Source of the DNA: Breviolum minutum Mf 1.05b.01
Taxonomy: Eukaryota > Sar > Dinophyceae > Suessiales > Symbiodiniaceae
DNA length: 64,000 bases
Direction of reading: 5' to 3'
Assembly: GCA_000507305.1 (NCBI GenBank)
Contig: DF239650.1
Coordinates: forward strand, 111,174 to 175,173
The notes below the pieces were generated by a model. The model was not told the DNA's origin and made no database searches. It was given only the letters and a program-made list of their open reading frames with translations. Below, piece by piece: positions 13,386-24,480 of this stretch. Both the position numbers and the translations under genes were made by a program. Each line of letters begins with the position of its first letter. Position 1 is the first letter of the stretch.

Positions 13386-15757
13386 AAGGCACACACAGAT
13401 GCTTTGGTCAACGAAGCGGCAGCTTTGTTGAGAGCCGCTTTGGAGCCACGAGCACCTGCAGAGGCACATGCAGATGAGTCGACCCATGTTTTCTCATGTT
13501 TTCTCTTGCATTGACACCGAAGCTTCTTATTGTTTTCTCATTTTCTCATTTTCTCATTGTTTTCCGGCGATCTCATCTTTCTCAGTTTTGGCAAAAGCAT
13601 TTTGGCAGGTTGCTGCACTCTTCCAAGCTGGGTACGCACCTCAGGAATGTGGAATGGATTTTGAATAGATGATGTTATTTCCTCATATATAGAAGTCTTA
13701 AGAATGAAAGCTGCAATTCGAGACCCAACTAGCTGGAATGTCCAGTTTTAAAAATTTGCACTAGCCTCAAACCTCACATTTCGTTGAGTTGTTGTTCGAT
13801 TTGATTCGGCATATTTTGGTATCCACCCGGAGATCAACAGTGTGTGTTTAGACCAAGGCCTGCATTTTTCTCTGAAATCCTGGGCCTCTTCGTGCTTCGG
13901 CGGCACTTCAGGGGTAATGACAGGCAAAATAGGCAAACAATCAGAAGATAAAAATTTCTGTTTCCCTTTGGGTAAACGAGTATTCAACGTTTTTCAGAAG
14001 CGATCCGAAGTCTCAGGAATACAACAACATTGACCTCGAGGTTGGTGTCATTTGTGTATGTTGTACGTATGTTTGTGTGTTTGAGTTCGAAATTTTCGTT
14101 TCAGGTCTCATCTCCTTTGGGTCAATTGTTGCTCCACAGAGTTTGAACCTTGGATCCGACATTGAATCTCAATTTCGATGATCTAAAGCTGTCAAGGCAA
14201 AAATGCTATCGGTTATGGGCCCCGAGGTGGGATTTTGATGTATGTTTCATGGAAATTATCATGTTTGTACCGATGATGGTTGCAAGTCTGCTAGACGCTA
14301 GATGCTGCTTTCAAACTTTTGCAATGTTATGAAAAAGCATACGACATCCAGACTTTAATTTGTTTGGAACCCATGCCACGCACATGTCTAGGCACACCCA
14401 GAATTGCAACACATAGAAGCCTTGCTGCGAGAAAAGGAGTGGGCCTGGATCTTGGAGTTCTGAAAGTTGTGAAACTGTTGGATATTTTGTATAGTGTAGT
14501 TCTGAAATATGACATTTGTTAACAATTTGTTTAAAGCAGAGAAAGCTCTGAGGTTATGCGCTGTGTTTGGGGCGAGGACTGGCCAACTTTCATTGCACTC
14601 ACACTTTAAACGCTGAACGAAGTTGCCGGTTCAGATTGGGTCAAATTCAAGTTTTCAGATGCAACGTTTGTTCCAAGAGACTGATGCCAGCAGGAAACGA
14701 CTGGAATCTTTTGCGACTCGACTCGTTTCAGCAAGTCAGTTGCATGAGATCATATTCAGCTGGCTTGTGTCATGACATGTCATTATTCATGATGTGTCAT
14801 GTGTCCTTGGCTCATTCATTTCTCATTTCATTCATTTCTGCTAGTATCTCACCATATTAGCAATAACCGCTTTGACTCCAGGTGATGATGTCAGCGGCTC
14901 AGTGTCCAGAGTCAGTACAAGGGAAAATTCGTTAGGATTGATGGACCAGCACCAAATTTCAATGAACTTTCAATGGAATTTCCTGATTTCGGTTCACTTT
15001 TTTTGGAGGAGCCAGAGCTCAAAGAAAAAGATGGAGTTGGACAAGACGCCAGTGATGTCATGCAGGTCAAGGGCTGAAAGGCTCAAAAGTCCTTTATAAG
15101 CAACGTTTCTTGAGCAAGTCTTGCAACGTTTTGAAGCTCATGATTTAAGGCCATGGAACAAGGAAACGATGAGCAGGTTGCAAGCGTCACTTCCTTAGAT
15201 GTGTTTTTTTCCGATAGCTCGGTCGTCCATTTTGATGATCCAAGGCAGCCATGGCTCGGGCTCGTGCAGAAGTGAGTCAGATGTCTTTCGAACAGCTTCT
15301 CAAGGCAACATTCGAGTAATTCTGACAGCTGTTTCTGATACTAATTCCAGGTCCAACCTCAAGGGGGTCAGGGTCGAACATAACATACCTGACTAAGACT
15401 TTAAGAAGACCTTAAAAGATCCTTGCCGACTCCGTGGCAGGGCGCCTGGCCGTCTATGCATGGCACCGCCTTGTTTGCATCTGTGGCTCGCATGAATCAC
15501 TCGTGTCGCTTGGCAGCAAACCATGTGCCACTCCGCAGCTCAATTACGTTAATTAAAACTGACATGTTTCCACATTTTTCCACATTTTCACATTTCCAAG
15601 GTGCGCCAAATGTGAAAGTTCCTGTGCTGCAATGAATGGAATTTATACTGTCCTTGGATAATGTTGGTACACATTTGGTTTCATTTGAGTCATGAGATTG
15701 AAATCTCAGGTGACCTTCCCAAAGAACTCCTCCAAGCTTTTGGCAACATCAGCAACA
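13386..15757 (+). CDS. Probable SET-domain protein, multi-exon (partial)
   Basis: The recognisable part is split by an intron. An exon at about 15,441-15,492 reads MHGTALFASVARMNHS, then a GTCGCT donor. The next exon opens after AAG at about 15,599 and completes the motif as NHSC-APNVKV. The string LF...RMNHSCxPNV is the SET-domain core (NHSCxPN) of protein lysine methyltransferases such as the SMYD group. Upstream exon-like stretches with helical, charged composition are at 13,386-13,470, 14,389-14,455 (LQHIEALLREKEWAWILE), 14,659-14,742, 15,008-15,066 and 15,108-15,180. A further one at about 15,711-15,767 reads GDLPKELLQAFGN. The C-terminal cysteines of the domain were not found, and the assignment of upstream exons to this gene is inferred from strand and spacing only. 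Confidence 0.45.
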
Positions 15758-15769
15758 TTGCAGAAGTTG

Positions 15770-16960
15770 AGTCGTTGGGGTCATTTGAGGTCGTAATGAA
15801 GACATGCACGATGGCATCCTATAGGGAAGAAGTGGGGCCAACATAAGGTAGAGGCAGCGATGCAGAAAGGAAAGAGGAAGGCTTGATACGATATACTGGC
15901 ATTGCAACAAAACTCATCCCGCATGGAAAGCACAGGAGAATGAGGAAGGAACGCAAAATGCACCCACGACCAAAAGTCAAAACAAAGATCTCGTGCGCAT
16001 TCCAAGTCGCATTGATTAGTTAGCGCAGCAAGGTATTGAACATCTCTCCTGGCGATGAGCTTTGCCTTTGCTACATCAATCAGGATCTCTATTTGTTTCA
16101 AAGCATGCAAGGGTAGATTTGTATTTTGTCCATGACATCCAATGTACAAGACTTGCAACATCATGCTACGGTAAGCAGAAAATGTTGGCGCCGAAGGAAG
16201 CAGACGTTCAAACTCGAAGGCGGAGGCAAGCGCAAGATGGCAGCATGCATATTTGAAAGACTTGCAGCATCAATAGACAGCATGAGATAGCATGACAGCA
16301 CAATCATGGTGACATACGAAGACTTTGAAAGCTGTGGCATGTTTTCAGAGCGAGGCTGTTGGAATATGGCTTCACTTGCTGTTGTACCAGATGTTTGGCC
16401 GAGGACCAAACATAATAGAATATAATAGACATCATTCAGTTCCGCTTTTTGGACATGACATGATTTCGTTGGAATTTCCACAGATTTCGTTGGCTTCCAG
16501 GACTCCGCTACACTGCGTAAAACGCAGAAGCGGCTGAAGTGATGCTGAGCTGTGCGGGGAGATGAAGGCTTTCCGTTGCAGGTCTCAGTGTAAGATCGTA
16601 GGAATTCTACGGTGAATTCTTTAGACCCCCGTTAAACGCTTTGAATGTCCGGTTCATAAGAGCCTGGAGCAAAACTCAGCTTTGGGCCAACACCGGAAAA
16701 AAGTGCGGCAAGCAGCGCAGAGTTCAAAGTGTTCATGACTGAAACATCCAATGTCCTTTTCGGAAGACATCCACATGTTTTGCAGATGGCTGAGGCACTC
16801 ACCAGTCGCACGATATCTCTTTGGTGGAGGCGGAAGCAAGGCTTGGCCCCAGAGTCATGTGCCTGGTGAATCTTCGCGTTGAAACATGAAGGGGCAAAAA
16901 GTGATGATTGAAGGTGGGGAGATCGTTTGGAACTTGTTTGAAGATTCCGTGAAATCTGGA
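15770..16960. other. Intergenic or intronic, nothing recognised
   Basis: I see no exon with convincing homology on either strand. Open frames here are short and lack a recognisable motif. Confidence 0.3.
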
Positions 16961-17007
16961 GTGACAATGGAAGTTATACGTTTGAGCCAACTTGGAAGGA
17001 AGTGGAG

Positions 17008-19156
17008 GGTGACAGTATCTACGACTTCAAGGTCAATTTTGATGTCGGCCAGGGGAAGATGAGAGAGCTGGCAGACGAGAGATACAGATGTTTACAGATA
17101 TGTAGAGAGACTTGCAAAGTGGGTGCTTGAAGCCAGAAGGATGTTGTTGGCATGGGTGTTTTGTTTGTGTTGGCCAGGTGCAGAATATTGATGGACAAGA
17201 AGTGTCCTTGAACGAGTACAATGGCAAGGTTGTCCTGATCGTCAACGTTGCCAGTAAATGAGGCCAACATGAGTCCCATGATCTCACACGACTCCCCAGC
17301 CCAACCATCAAGAGCATCAAGGCCTATGTTGTTTCCACGTTTTTTGCACACATTCGCAAGGTCTGACGAAGTCAAACTATGCTGAACTGTCCCTACCCAA
17401 ATGCTTTTTCCAGAGATCGATTTGAGTTTAAACTGTTTAAAGTTTCACAACCTGTTTCAAAACTTCACTAAAAGTCGAATTGAGTTTTTCCGTGCTTTTT
17501 TCTTGTGTCCACTGAGGTGTGAGCTGTACGGGAAATACAAATCTCGTGGCTTTGAGGCATCAAAGGGCATCCAATTCTGCAGCTGAGCCGGAAAAGTGAG
17601 CGCCATAAAGATCATGAATGTGATTCAGCATGATTTAAATTGAAGACTAAAACTTTGCTAAGCTGCGGAGCTATGTGTGCTTCAGTCATTTCAATGTAGT
17701 TCAATGTGTAGTGGTTGCCATTTTAACATACAAAGATTGAGAAAAGTTGACAATCAACATCATTATGAATTATGATGCGAAATTTGCATGTACTTCTATG
17801 CGGACAACCTGACTACGCTGACCAGGTGCTGGCCTTCCCATGCAACCAATTCGGTGGACAGGAGCCTGGCAGCAACGCTGAAGTGAAGGCAGCTACAGCA
17901 TCTACAGTCATCCTTACTGTGCAAGTATTGAAAGCATCACTAAGATGTACACGCTGCGCTTGTATACACAAGCACTTACGTGTACGGACCACCTGAAAGC
18001 TTTTAAAGTCAGACGAATTTGTATGTTTTAATGTTCTTGTATGAAAACTCAAAGTTTCTTTCGTCTCGGTCAAGGCCTTTGCACAAGACAAGTGCCCAGA
18101 CACCTTCCCGCTCTTCTCCAAGATCGATGTAAATGGCGCCAATGAGGCGATGGCACAGTCGATCCAACAGTCGATCAATGTCAATTGCAGATGCAGTTTG
18201 GCACTTTTTGTCTTTGTAAGATACTAAAGTCTCACTTGAAGTGGAATGCAGTGGTTCATGCTGAGACAAATCAACTAAAAAGCAGGTCATCGAATGCTAT
18301 TGTCTGACAGGTTCCGTGTAGATGCCCTTCACTAGCACATATCTTTGTTTGCGTTCGGTTGCTACTGAAACCAAAGAGGGTTGAAGTTGAAGGAAACAAT
18401 AGTTGCTTGCTTTTTGCATCCATTTCACCAACATTTGTAATGTGCACCTCAACTGCTTCTTGAAGCATAGCAGCATAGCCGAGCATAGCTCAACCTGTGT
18501 GTGTCCAGGCCCCTTTGTACAGTTTCCTCAAGGACCGACAAGGAGAGATGTCGTCGCCCAAGAAAGACTAAAACTGATGAAGTCCTTCTCCTTATCTTCT
18601 CTACCAAGAAAACTAGGTCAAGTATGGTGAATCAAGGAAACACGATGCAACACTTCTCCAAACTGGCCATGAATTCTTGGAATTGTCACGACTTGTCAGG
18701 AGGTGAACATGTTTGGAGATGTTTCAAGTGTTAAGATCGCTAAGGCTGGGAGGAGACATCAAGTGGAATTTTGCCAAATTCCTGGTGGTTGGAAGCTGAG
18801 TTCATTTCGCATTTTGCACTAAATTGAGTTGAGCCGACATGCTGGAAGCAAAGGATAGACAAGGGCAACCTGTGGCACGTTTTGGGCCTCAGCAGGCAGG
18901 ATGTTTGACTTGTTTTCAGACGAGAGGATCTTTCGGAGAAAGACATCCGAATCATCCCCCTGGCAATTCCCACTCTAAAATGGGGAGCACGTGCTCCCAA
19001 TTTATGGAAATTTTATGTTCACCAGAATTGCTCAAAAACGGTGTGCCACATCAGCCAGAAATATGAATTGATTTTAGAGCGACAAAAAAACAGACCAACA
19101 AGACAGCAGGTTTCCATTTTAGAGAGGACCACGGTTCGGCAGAAATGTCAATTTTA
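17008..19156 (+). CDS. Glutathione peroxidase, selenocysteine-containing (phospholipid-hydroperoxide type), multi-exon
   Basis: About ten exons rebuild a GPx that reduces hydroperoxides with glutathione or thioredoxin. Visible pieces in order: GDSIYDFK (17,008-17,031); VQNIDGQEVSLNEY then VVLIVNVASK-U-G (17,178-17,262); LTKSNYAEL (17,361-17,388); CELYGKYKSRGFE (17,517-17,556); VLAFPCNQFGGQEPGSN (17,826-17,888); AFAQDKCPDTFPLFSKID (18,075-18,146); APLYSFLKDRQGEM (from 18,509); DIKWNFAKFLV (18,753-18,787); DRQGQPVARFGPQQ (from 18,854); EDLSEKDI (from about 18,922). The catalytic Sec, the FPCNQFG Gln and the WNF Trp of the family are all present. Donors mix GT and GC and acceptors are AG|G. The start codon is not found; the open frame extends upstream to about 16,963. 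The last boundary is uncertain because only about 25 bp separate the final two pieces. No SECIS element was identified. Confidence 0.9.
17259..17261 (+). other. In-frame TGA read as selenocysteine
   Basis: The codon follows VNVASK and precedes a glycine, exactly where glutathione peroxidases carry catalytic Sec or Cys. Homologous sequence continues in frame through at least eight further exons, so termination here is unlikely. Confidence 0.85.
18972..19127. repeat. Inverted pair of a CTCTAAAATGG unit with an inner palindrome
   Basis: ACTCTAAAATGGGG (18,972-18,985) faces CCATTTTAGAGAGG (19,114-19,127). Right after the first unit, 18,983-18,998 is a perfect 16-bp palindrome, GGGAGCACGTGCTCCC. 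The pair overlaps the C-terminal frame of the peroxidase, so part of that frame may be repeat-derived or 3' UTR. Confidence 0.6.
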
Positions 19157-19402
19157 GGCCAGGTTGCAAACAAGTGTTGGATTTATAGTGGTGACTTGTG
19201 GATGTAGTGCGCCTTCTGCTTGACCTACGCTTATGATATCCTGTTATCACCTGTTGCCTGCAGTAGCCCCTGTCAATCTCCATGAATCCATTCTCCATTC
19301 CCCATCCCCCACCGCATCAATACCTCTGGCCAGCCCAGCTACATGTGAGAATCTTTGAAACTTTGGGGTGGAACTTGAAGTCGTTATATAAATCATGTTT
19401 TG

Positions 19403-19516
19403 CATTTTAGAGAGGTGACCTTTGAAGAAAAAAACCTGCACCAGAGCAACCCTAGAGTTTGATTCTAGAGAGGTCCCAGGGTACCCAAAGTTCACTTTAT
19501 GCTCTCTAAAATGGGG
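19403..19516. repeat. Second inverted pair, potential long hairpin
   Basis: CATTTTAGAGAGG (19,403-19,415) is followed by GTGACCTTTG. On the far side CAAAGTTCAC (about 19,489-19,498) precedes CTCTCTAAAATGGGG (19,502-19,516). The two arms pair over about 22 positions around a 60-70-nt loop. The unit is shared with the pair 0.4 kb upstream, and a further partial unit (TCTAGAGAGG) lies inside the loop. The arms could form a structured RNA or the termini of a very small transposon. The 3' arm lacks the GA expected in a SECIS core. Confidence 0.55.
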
Positions 19517-20880
19517 GCACGACGTACCCAGTGAATTCCAAGGGGGATTCCGAATCCATATTGTCAATAAACCAAAGAAGCAATTGATAAGGAATCAATT
19601 AGACTTCAGTCAGCGTTTTCTACAATCGACTCTATCCATCTCTCTCCCAGATTTAGCAGTCGCATCAATGTTCTCCCTTTTCAGGCACCTTTGTCGTTTG
19701 AGGAGGAGATTGTGAAGCTGCTTTAGAGGCTTTTAAATAGGATGGTACAGGTTTACAGGATCATTTGTTTTCTTTGTAGATCTCTTTTGAGATCTTCAGA
19801 ATTTAGGAAACCTCCAAATTTTCTGTTGCCGAAGCAACACCAGAATCAGAAGTGATAGGAAGATGAGCTGTGACTTTGATAATTTTCAGCTCGGGTTGTT
19901 TTCGAAGATTGCTTCTGCGGCACACATGCGTCCCTCAACGCATTTGTGAAATGTTTGACATGACCTTCCACGTGTTTCCACTGAATGAATGATGCGCCGT
20001 GAACATTTGATCTTTGATCAGGGGTCTGCAGAGAAATAGATGTTGAGTGTTGACTTTTGAATGACTCAAATCTTGGCAGGTGCCAAAAAAAAACATGCAA
20101 GTCTCCTTTTCTGTGCAGAACCCGGCTGCAGATGGCTTCAGTGGTCCATAGAGGGCCCCAGCGTTCACATGTCGTAGGAAGTCTTAGGTTTCGGAAATCG
20201 AGCAGAAAGGAAAGCACGCTGGGTGAGACTTGCTGTCCAAGAAGCAGAGTGAAGTTGTGTGTTGCACTTGTGCGTTGCGTTTGTTGTCCAGGTCGCTCTT
20301 GTAATAGATGATATTAATATTTCATTGATTTTTTTTCAACAGCATGAGTTGTGGGGTTGATAGCCACTCCCCCTGGCATCAATTTGGCAAAGAAGTTCCT
20401 TCGTGTCAGGTGTTTTCTCGCCAGCTGAAGTATTTTTGCAGCTGTTTCTTAGCTCAAGAAGAAAAGAAAGGATTCCAGCAAGTGCCGAAAAGGCATAACC
20501 ACTGATGCCAAATTTATCCAAATTCACTTCAACAAATTTGTCACCAAAAAACACTAAGTAGCAAAAAGGTTGTTACAAGTGTTTGATCAGCCACTCCAAA
20601 GTTCATGCGGACTTGTTCCTTCGAATTCTGGGATTGGCGTATTAGTCAAACTTCTGATCTCTATTCTACATTCCAGAGGCTGACCAGGTGTCGGAATGTT
20701 CGGCACATTGCCAGAAGTTAAAGATGAAGAGATGAAGTTGAGTCCAAGATCTCCAAGGCATCTTACCGTATCTTTTCGTATGCACAGTTCCACATGGATG
20801 TGACAGATGTGGAATCACAACACAGTGCCGGTGGCGACCTCAGTCAAGAACACTGAAAGTCATTTGTTCCAACCTGCGAC
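19517..20880. other. No recognised gene
   Basis: No exon is recognisable by homology. A cysteine-rich open segment at 20,218-20,303 on the + strand looks like chance. Confidence 0.3.
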
Positions 20881-20884
20881 TATG

Positions 20885-20935
20885 GGACCTCTCTCAGTAC
20901 ATCGGCGGCATCAAGATCGTGCCTAGACTTCGTGA
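20885..20935 (+). other. Candidate exon, unknown
   Basis: The frame reads LSQYIGGIKIVPRLRE and is followed by a GT donor. It is exon-like in composition but not assignable. It may be an upstream exon of the kinase gene that begins about 330 bp later. Confidence 0.25.
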
Positions 20936-21210
20936 GGTGTGCGAAGAACGCTGCGAAAGCCATGTCTTTTCCTTTACCTCCCCGACTTCGTCGACGTCTC
21001 ACCGACTTCGAAACGACCAAAGAGGCGAAGATTCTTCGAAGATCTGTCGATGTCGTTTCGGTGTTTTTTTCCCTTTGAAATGGAAGCGACTCTGATTCGA
21101 TTCTGCAAACAGATAGTGTGGCTCAATCATTTAATCAGTTGCAGTAAAAGTTATAATCAAAAAATACCTATTGTCACATGTATATAGTCCACTATAATTG
21201 ACTAGTTGCA

Positions 21211-24200
21211 ATGATCTATCTTCATTCCAATGAGATGAAACATATGAAACAATTTCTTTTCAATGAAGATAGCGATGTGTCTCAAGATCTCAAGATTCAG
21301 GTCCTGGGAAACGGCTCCCTGTCCACTGTGAGAATTTGCATCGAAAAAGTTAGCGGCAAACGCTTTGCATTGAAGGCAAGGGGGGTGTTGCTTGACTTGA
21401 AATCTGGACTTTCGGAAGGTGCATTTTAGATATTTTAGTGCAGTTCCTTCCTTTTGGGGGAATTGAAGGCAAGGAAAGACATTGGCTTCATGTAGGGCAG
21501 AGATGGGAACTAGGAAGAGGGTTTTAAAGATTGTTTAAGTAGATAGGTGCAATGAATTGAAATGAATCGAGATGAAATAGTTCTCAGAACTTTCTACTTT
21601 TGTGCTTGCTTGATTGGAGGCGTTTGATCGACACATCCTTCGCTCCAACCACAAGGATGCGGATGTGACCATCGAGGCAGGATTGGGTCGCTCATGAATT
21701 CATTGTAGGATTTTCAGATCCTATCATCCCTGTCCCTTGCTTCTTGCCTTTGAAATCTACTATACCAAAAAAAGGTTTGAGCACAAACCTGAAGTTGTTG
21801 TGCTAGTCTTTTTTGTTTTAATCCATGTCTTCAGACTTCAGGAACATTGTTTGCGGAGAGCCAACCATCCTGGCATCGTTGGAAAACTTAGCCGTCTCAG
21901 TCGGTCGCTGCGAACTGCCCTTTGACAGAAAAGGCGGATGATCTCATGCAGTATTGCAAGTCGCCTGGTGCATTCAGGTAGCCATGCCTCACCCTGTTTG
22001 AACATATTATTATGATGTTTTCATGATGCAAGCAGTATGATTCACGCAGTGCAGTGTTGCTCCCGGACCTGGTTTCCGCAGATTTGAAGCAAGCATCTCC
22101 CATTTGTAGCAACGACTTGGTTCTTCTCAAATGTTGTTTCAGCGCATTTTCCAAGGTGAAGCTGCATGCATCTTTTCGAGACGAGGTACCTTCAGCATTT
22201 CTAACAGCATTGCACGGAGATGTGATACAATCTGATACAATGCACCAAAAAAGATATGGGATTGAAGAAAATTCAATGATTCTATAGATATACAGCTTGT
22301 ACACTGCCCATGATCTCTTAAACTATGTGTGCTTTCAAGCAGTGATGCAGATTCGAGTCAACCTTTAAATGTGTCGGGAGTAGTCCCAAGCGGCGATGGG
22401 CTGTGAGGAGTTTCATTACTTCACCCTGGACCTTTGCCCAGGGGTTGGCCTGACATGTGTTTCCACGTGATGACATGTTCATCTCGCACTCATGCAGAGA
22501 TCATGCAATCATCATCTTTTGATGAACAGGTTTCTCTACATTTGTTTGAGCTTGCTGATGTTCAATCAATTCTGACATTTGTAATATTGTTTTCTATATT
22601 CATTTTGAATCAAGTCGCAGGGAGAGCTTTGGGCGTTGATCCGCAACGTGGGATGCGAAGAGCATTTGGCAAGGCTGTCAGCATGCACCAGTGCTCAAGA
22701 CATCTCAAGACCATGTCGGCTTGATCATACATATAAAATGAATCAATTTTGACCAAGCATTTTGACCAAGATCGGAAAGTTTCATCAGGCACTACTTCTC
22801 ACAAATCATGGAGGTGGCAAGGAGCTGAGATAACAAGAACAAGAGGTTGGATGTTGTGCAGCACGGCATCCAAATGCATCCGAAACAGAAATGGATAAGA
22901 AACACCTGCTATACACATCTATACACTGAGTATTTCATGTAATGGCTGCAATCTACCTTGCAACACCCAGATCCAATATCTTCGCGATGCACACATCGTT
23001 CACCGAGATTTGAAGCAAGCATCTCAGAGGTTTCGGCTTTACACATTTCTTTGCCGTGCATTTTTCGAGCAGTGGAAACAGACCCAAATTCGGATTTGAT
23101 TGCAAAGTAGCTTACAGGGTCTTGAAGCACTTGAATTTTAAAGATTAGCTTGGGATGAGAAGTGCCGACAGTCTGAAAGATGTTCGGGACTTGCATTTCC
23201 TGGCCTGAGGGCCGAGAACGTGCTGATTGGGCCGCGAGGTGTGCAAGACTGTTAGTTTTTCTTGCGAGAAAGCTATGTAAAAGTTTTGCCGATTTGGAGT
23301 TTTGGATGTCCTGTTTTTCCATTTTCCATTGATTGAAATGAAGGTAATTGCAAGCTCATTGACTTCGGCAGTGCCAAAGACTTGGCAAATCCACAGGCCC
23401 TGTCCTGTTTTCAGAAAGTTTCGTCGCTTTGTTATTTGACATATCTTTGTCAGGTCAAAGGAGCTGGGACCCACAACTTCAAGAGCGTGATGCAGGACCT
23501 GCGACGTCGAAGAAGGGAAATGCCATGAAGAGATTTGTGATTGGAGCAGATTGGAGCCATGGTTTACATCAATGTTGGATCACAGCCTGAAGGACACAGT
23601 TGGAACACCCTATTTCATGGCTCCAGAGGCTTCTAGATCCTGTTTCCATCTATCTATCTATTTCCAGCTTCGGTGTTGGTTGCTGTTGGCAGCTGGTACC
23701 TTGCACGATACATGAGCACACATGCACGACATTTGTTCTCAACTTGTATTCGGTCAGCAAGCGTTGATCATTTACATCAGCTTTAATATTGACAGGTTGT
23801 GAAAAACAAAGGCTCTGACTTTCGGTCGGACACATGGTCCTTGGGCTGCTTAGTGACTTGGCATTGGCACATTTTAAACACTACAATGACCTAAGTCATC
23901 CTATGTCATACCTTCACATCACTATACATCACTGAGATCTTTCAAGTCCTCACCGGGCTTCTGCCCTTCTATGGCGGGCGCGGACCTCAAGCTGTCAAGA
24001 TGATTGCAGGGGGCTTTGCGGTGAAGATGGTTTCCTTTCTCAGATGGGCAGCTACAGGACAGTATGCAGAATCTACAAGAAGATTTGTGGCTTGGACTGC
24101 AAGAAATACATCTCAACCTGCTGACATTTGTTTGAAGTTGAGAGATGGTCAAACTACGTCGAGTCACGCAGCTAAATCATGAACATAATGAACATAGGCG

Positions 24201-24480
24201 CGCTGAGTGGTCTTTCCAGGCCGTGCTGAAGGACCTCAGTTGGATTTGCCGGACCATTGGCTCTCAAGTGAAGCCAAGAACCTCATTGAAAGAATGGTGG
24301 TGAAAGCACCAAGCTGAGATCGAGAGAATTCACGTTTTCGTTGTGTTTTCATCTTTGGGAGTTTTCTTCTCTTTAACTGAGTTTTCTTTGTTGAAACCCA
24401 GAGCCATGACAGCAAAAAAACTGCGAGATCATGAAAGATCAGGATCCCAGCAAGAGATTGGGTGGTTGTGATCTTCATGA
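21211..24480 (+). CDS. PDK1/AGC-like serine/threonine protein kinase, multi-exon
   Basis: Exons give a complete kinase domain in order: glycine loop LGNGSLSTV and ATP lysine in FALK (21,264-21,375, then a GC donor); EEHCLRRANHPGIV (21,678 joined to 21,842-); GELWALIRNVGCEE (22,621-); IQYLRDAHIVHRDLK (22,971-23,014, split by a GCAAGC donor) joined to AENVLIGPRG (23,210-23,238); NCKLIDFGSAKDLANPQ (23,344-23,396); LKDTVGTPYFMAPE (about 23,578-23,628); VVKNKGSDFRSDTWSLGCLV (about 23,797-23,857); FQVLTGLLPFYGG (about 23,940-24,005); LDLPDHWLSSEAKNLIERM (about 24,241-24,297); DPSKRLGG (24,443-). HRD, DFG, APE and the DxW motif are intact. VGTPYFMAPE and DPSKRLG suit PDK1-like AGC kinases, although CAMK-like kinases remain possible. 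Some intervening exons, including parts of the N-lobe and activation loop, were not resolved, and the extreme N-terminus is uncertain. Confidence 0.8.
22187..24063 (+). repeat. Duplicated kinase block, copy A
   Basis: This 1.9-kb stretch, covering the GELWALIR to PFYGG exons and their introns, recurs at 26,871-28,743 with only scattered differences by eye. The left limit follows GACGAGGTACC and the right limit is the shared CTACAGGACAGT. Confidence 0.85.

Noticed and set aside
16632-16967. - strand open frame before the peroxidase gene
   Set aside because: No homology or splice context; it lies opposite the probable 5' region of the peroxidase gene.
16980-17000. Remnant of the dinoflagellate spliced leader (GAGCCAA on the + strand)
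   Set aside because: Only seven bases resemble the complement of the leader end; there is no further match on either side.
19403-19516. Hairpin as the SECIS element of the peroxidase
   Set aside because: The 5' side has a TGA near an A-run, but the 3' arm has no matching GA, so the SECIS core quartet cannot form in the predicted pairing.
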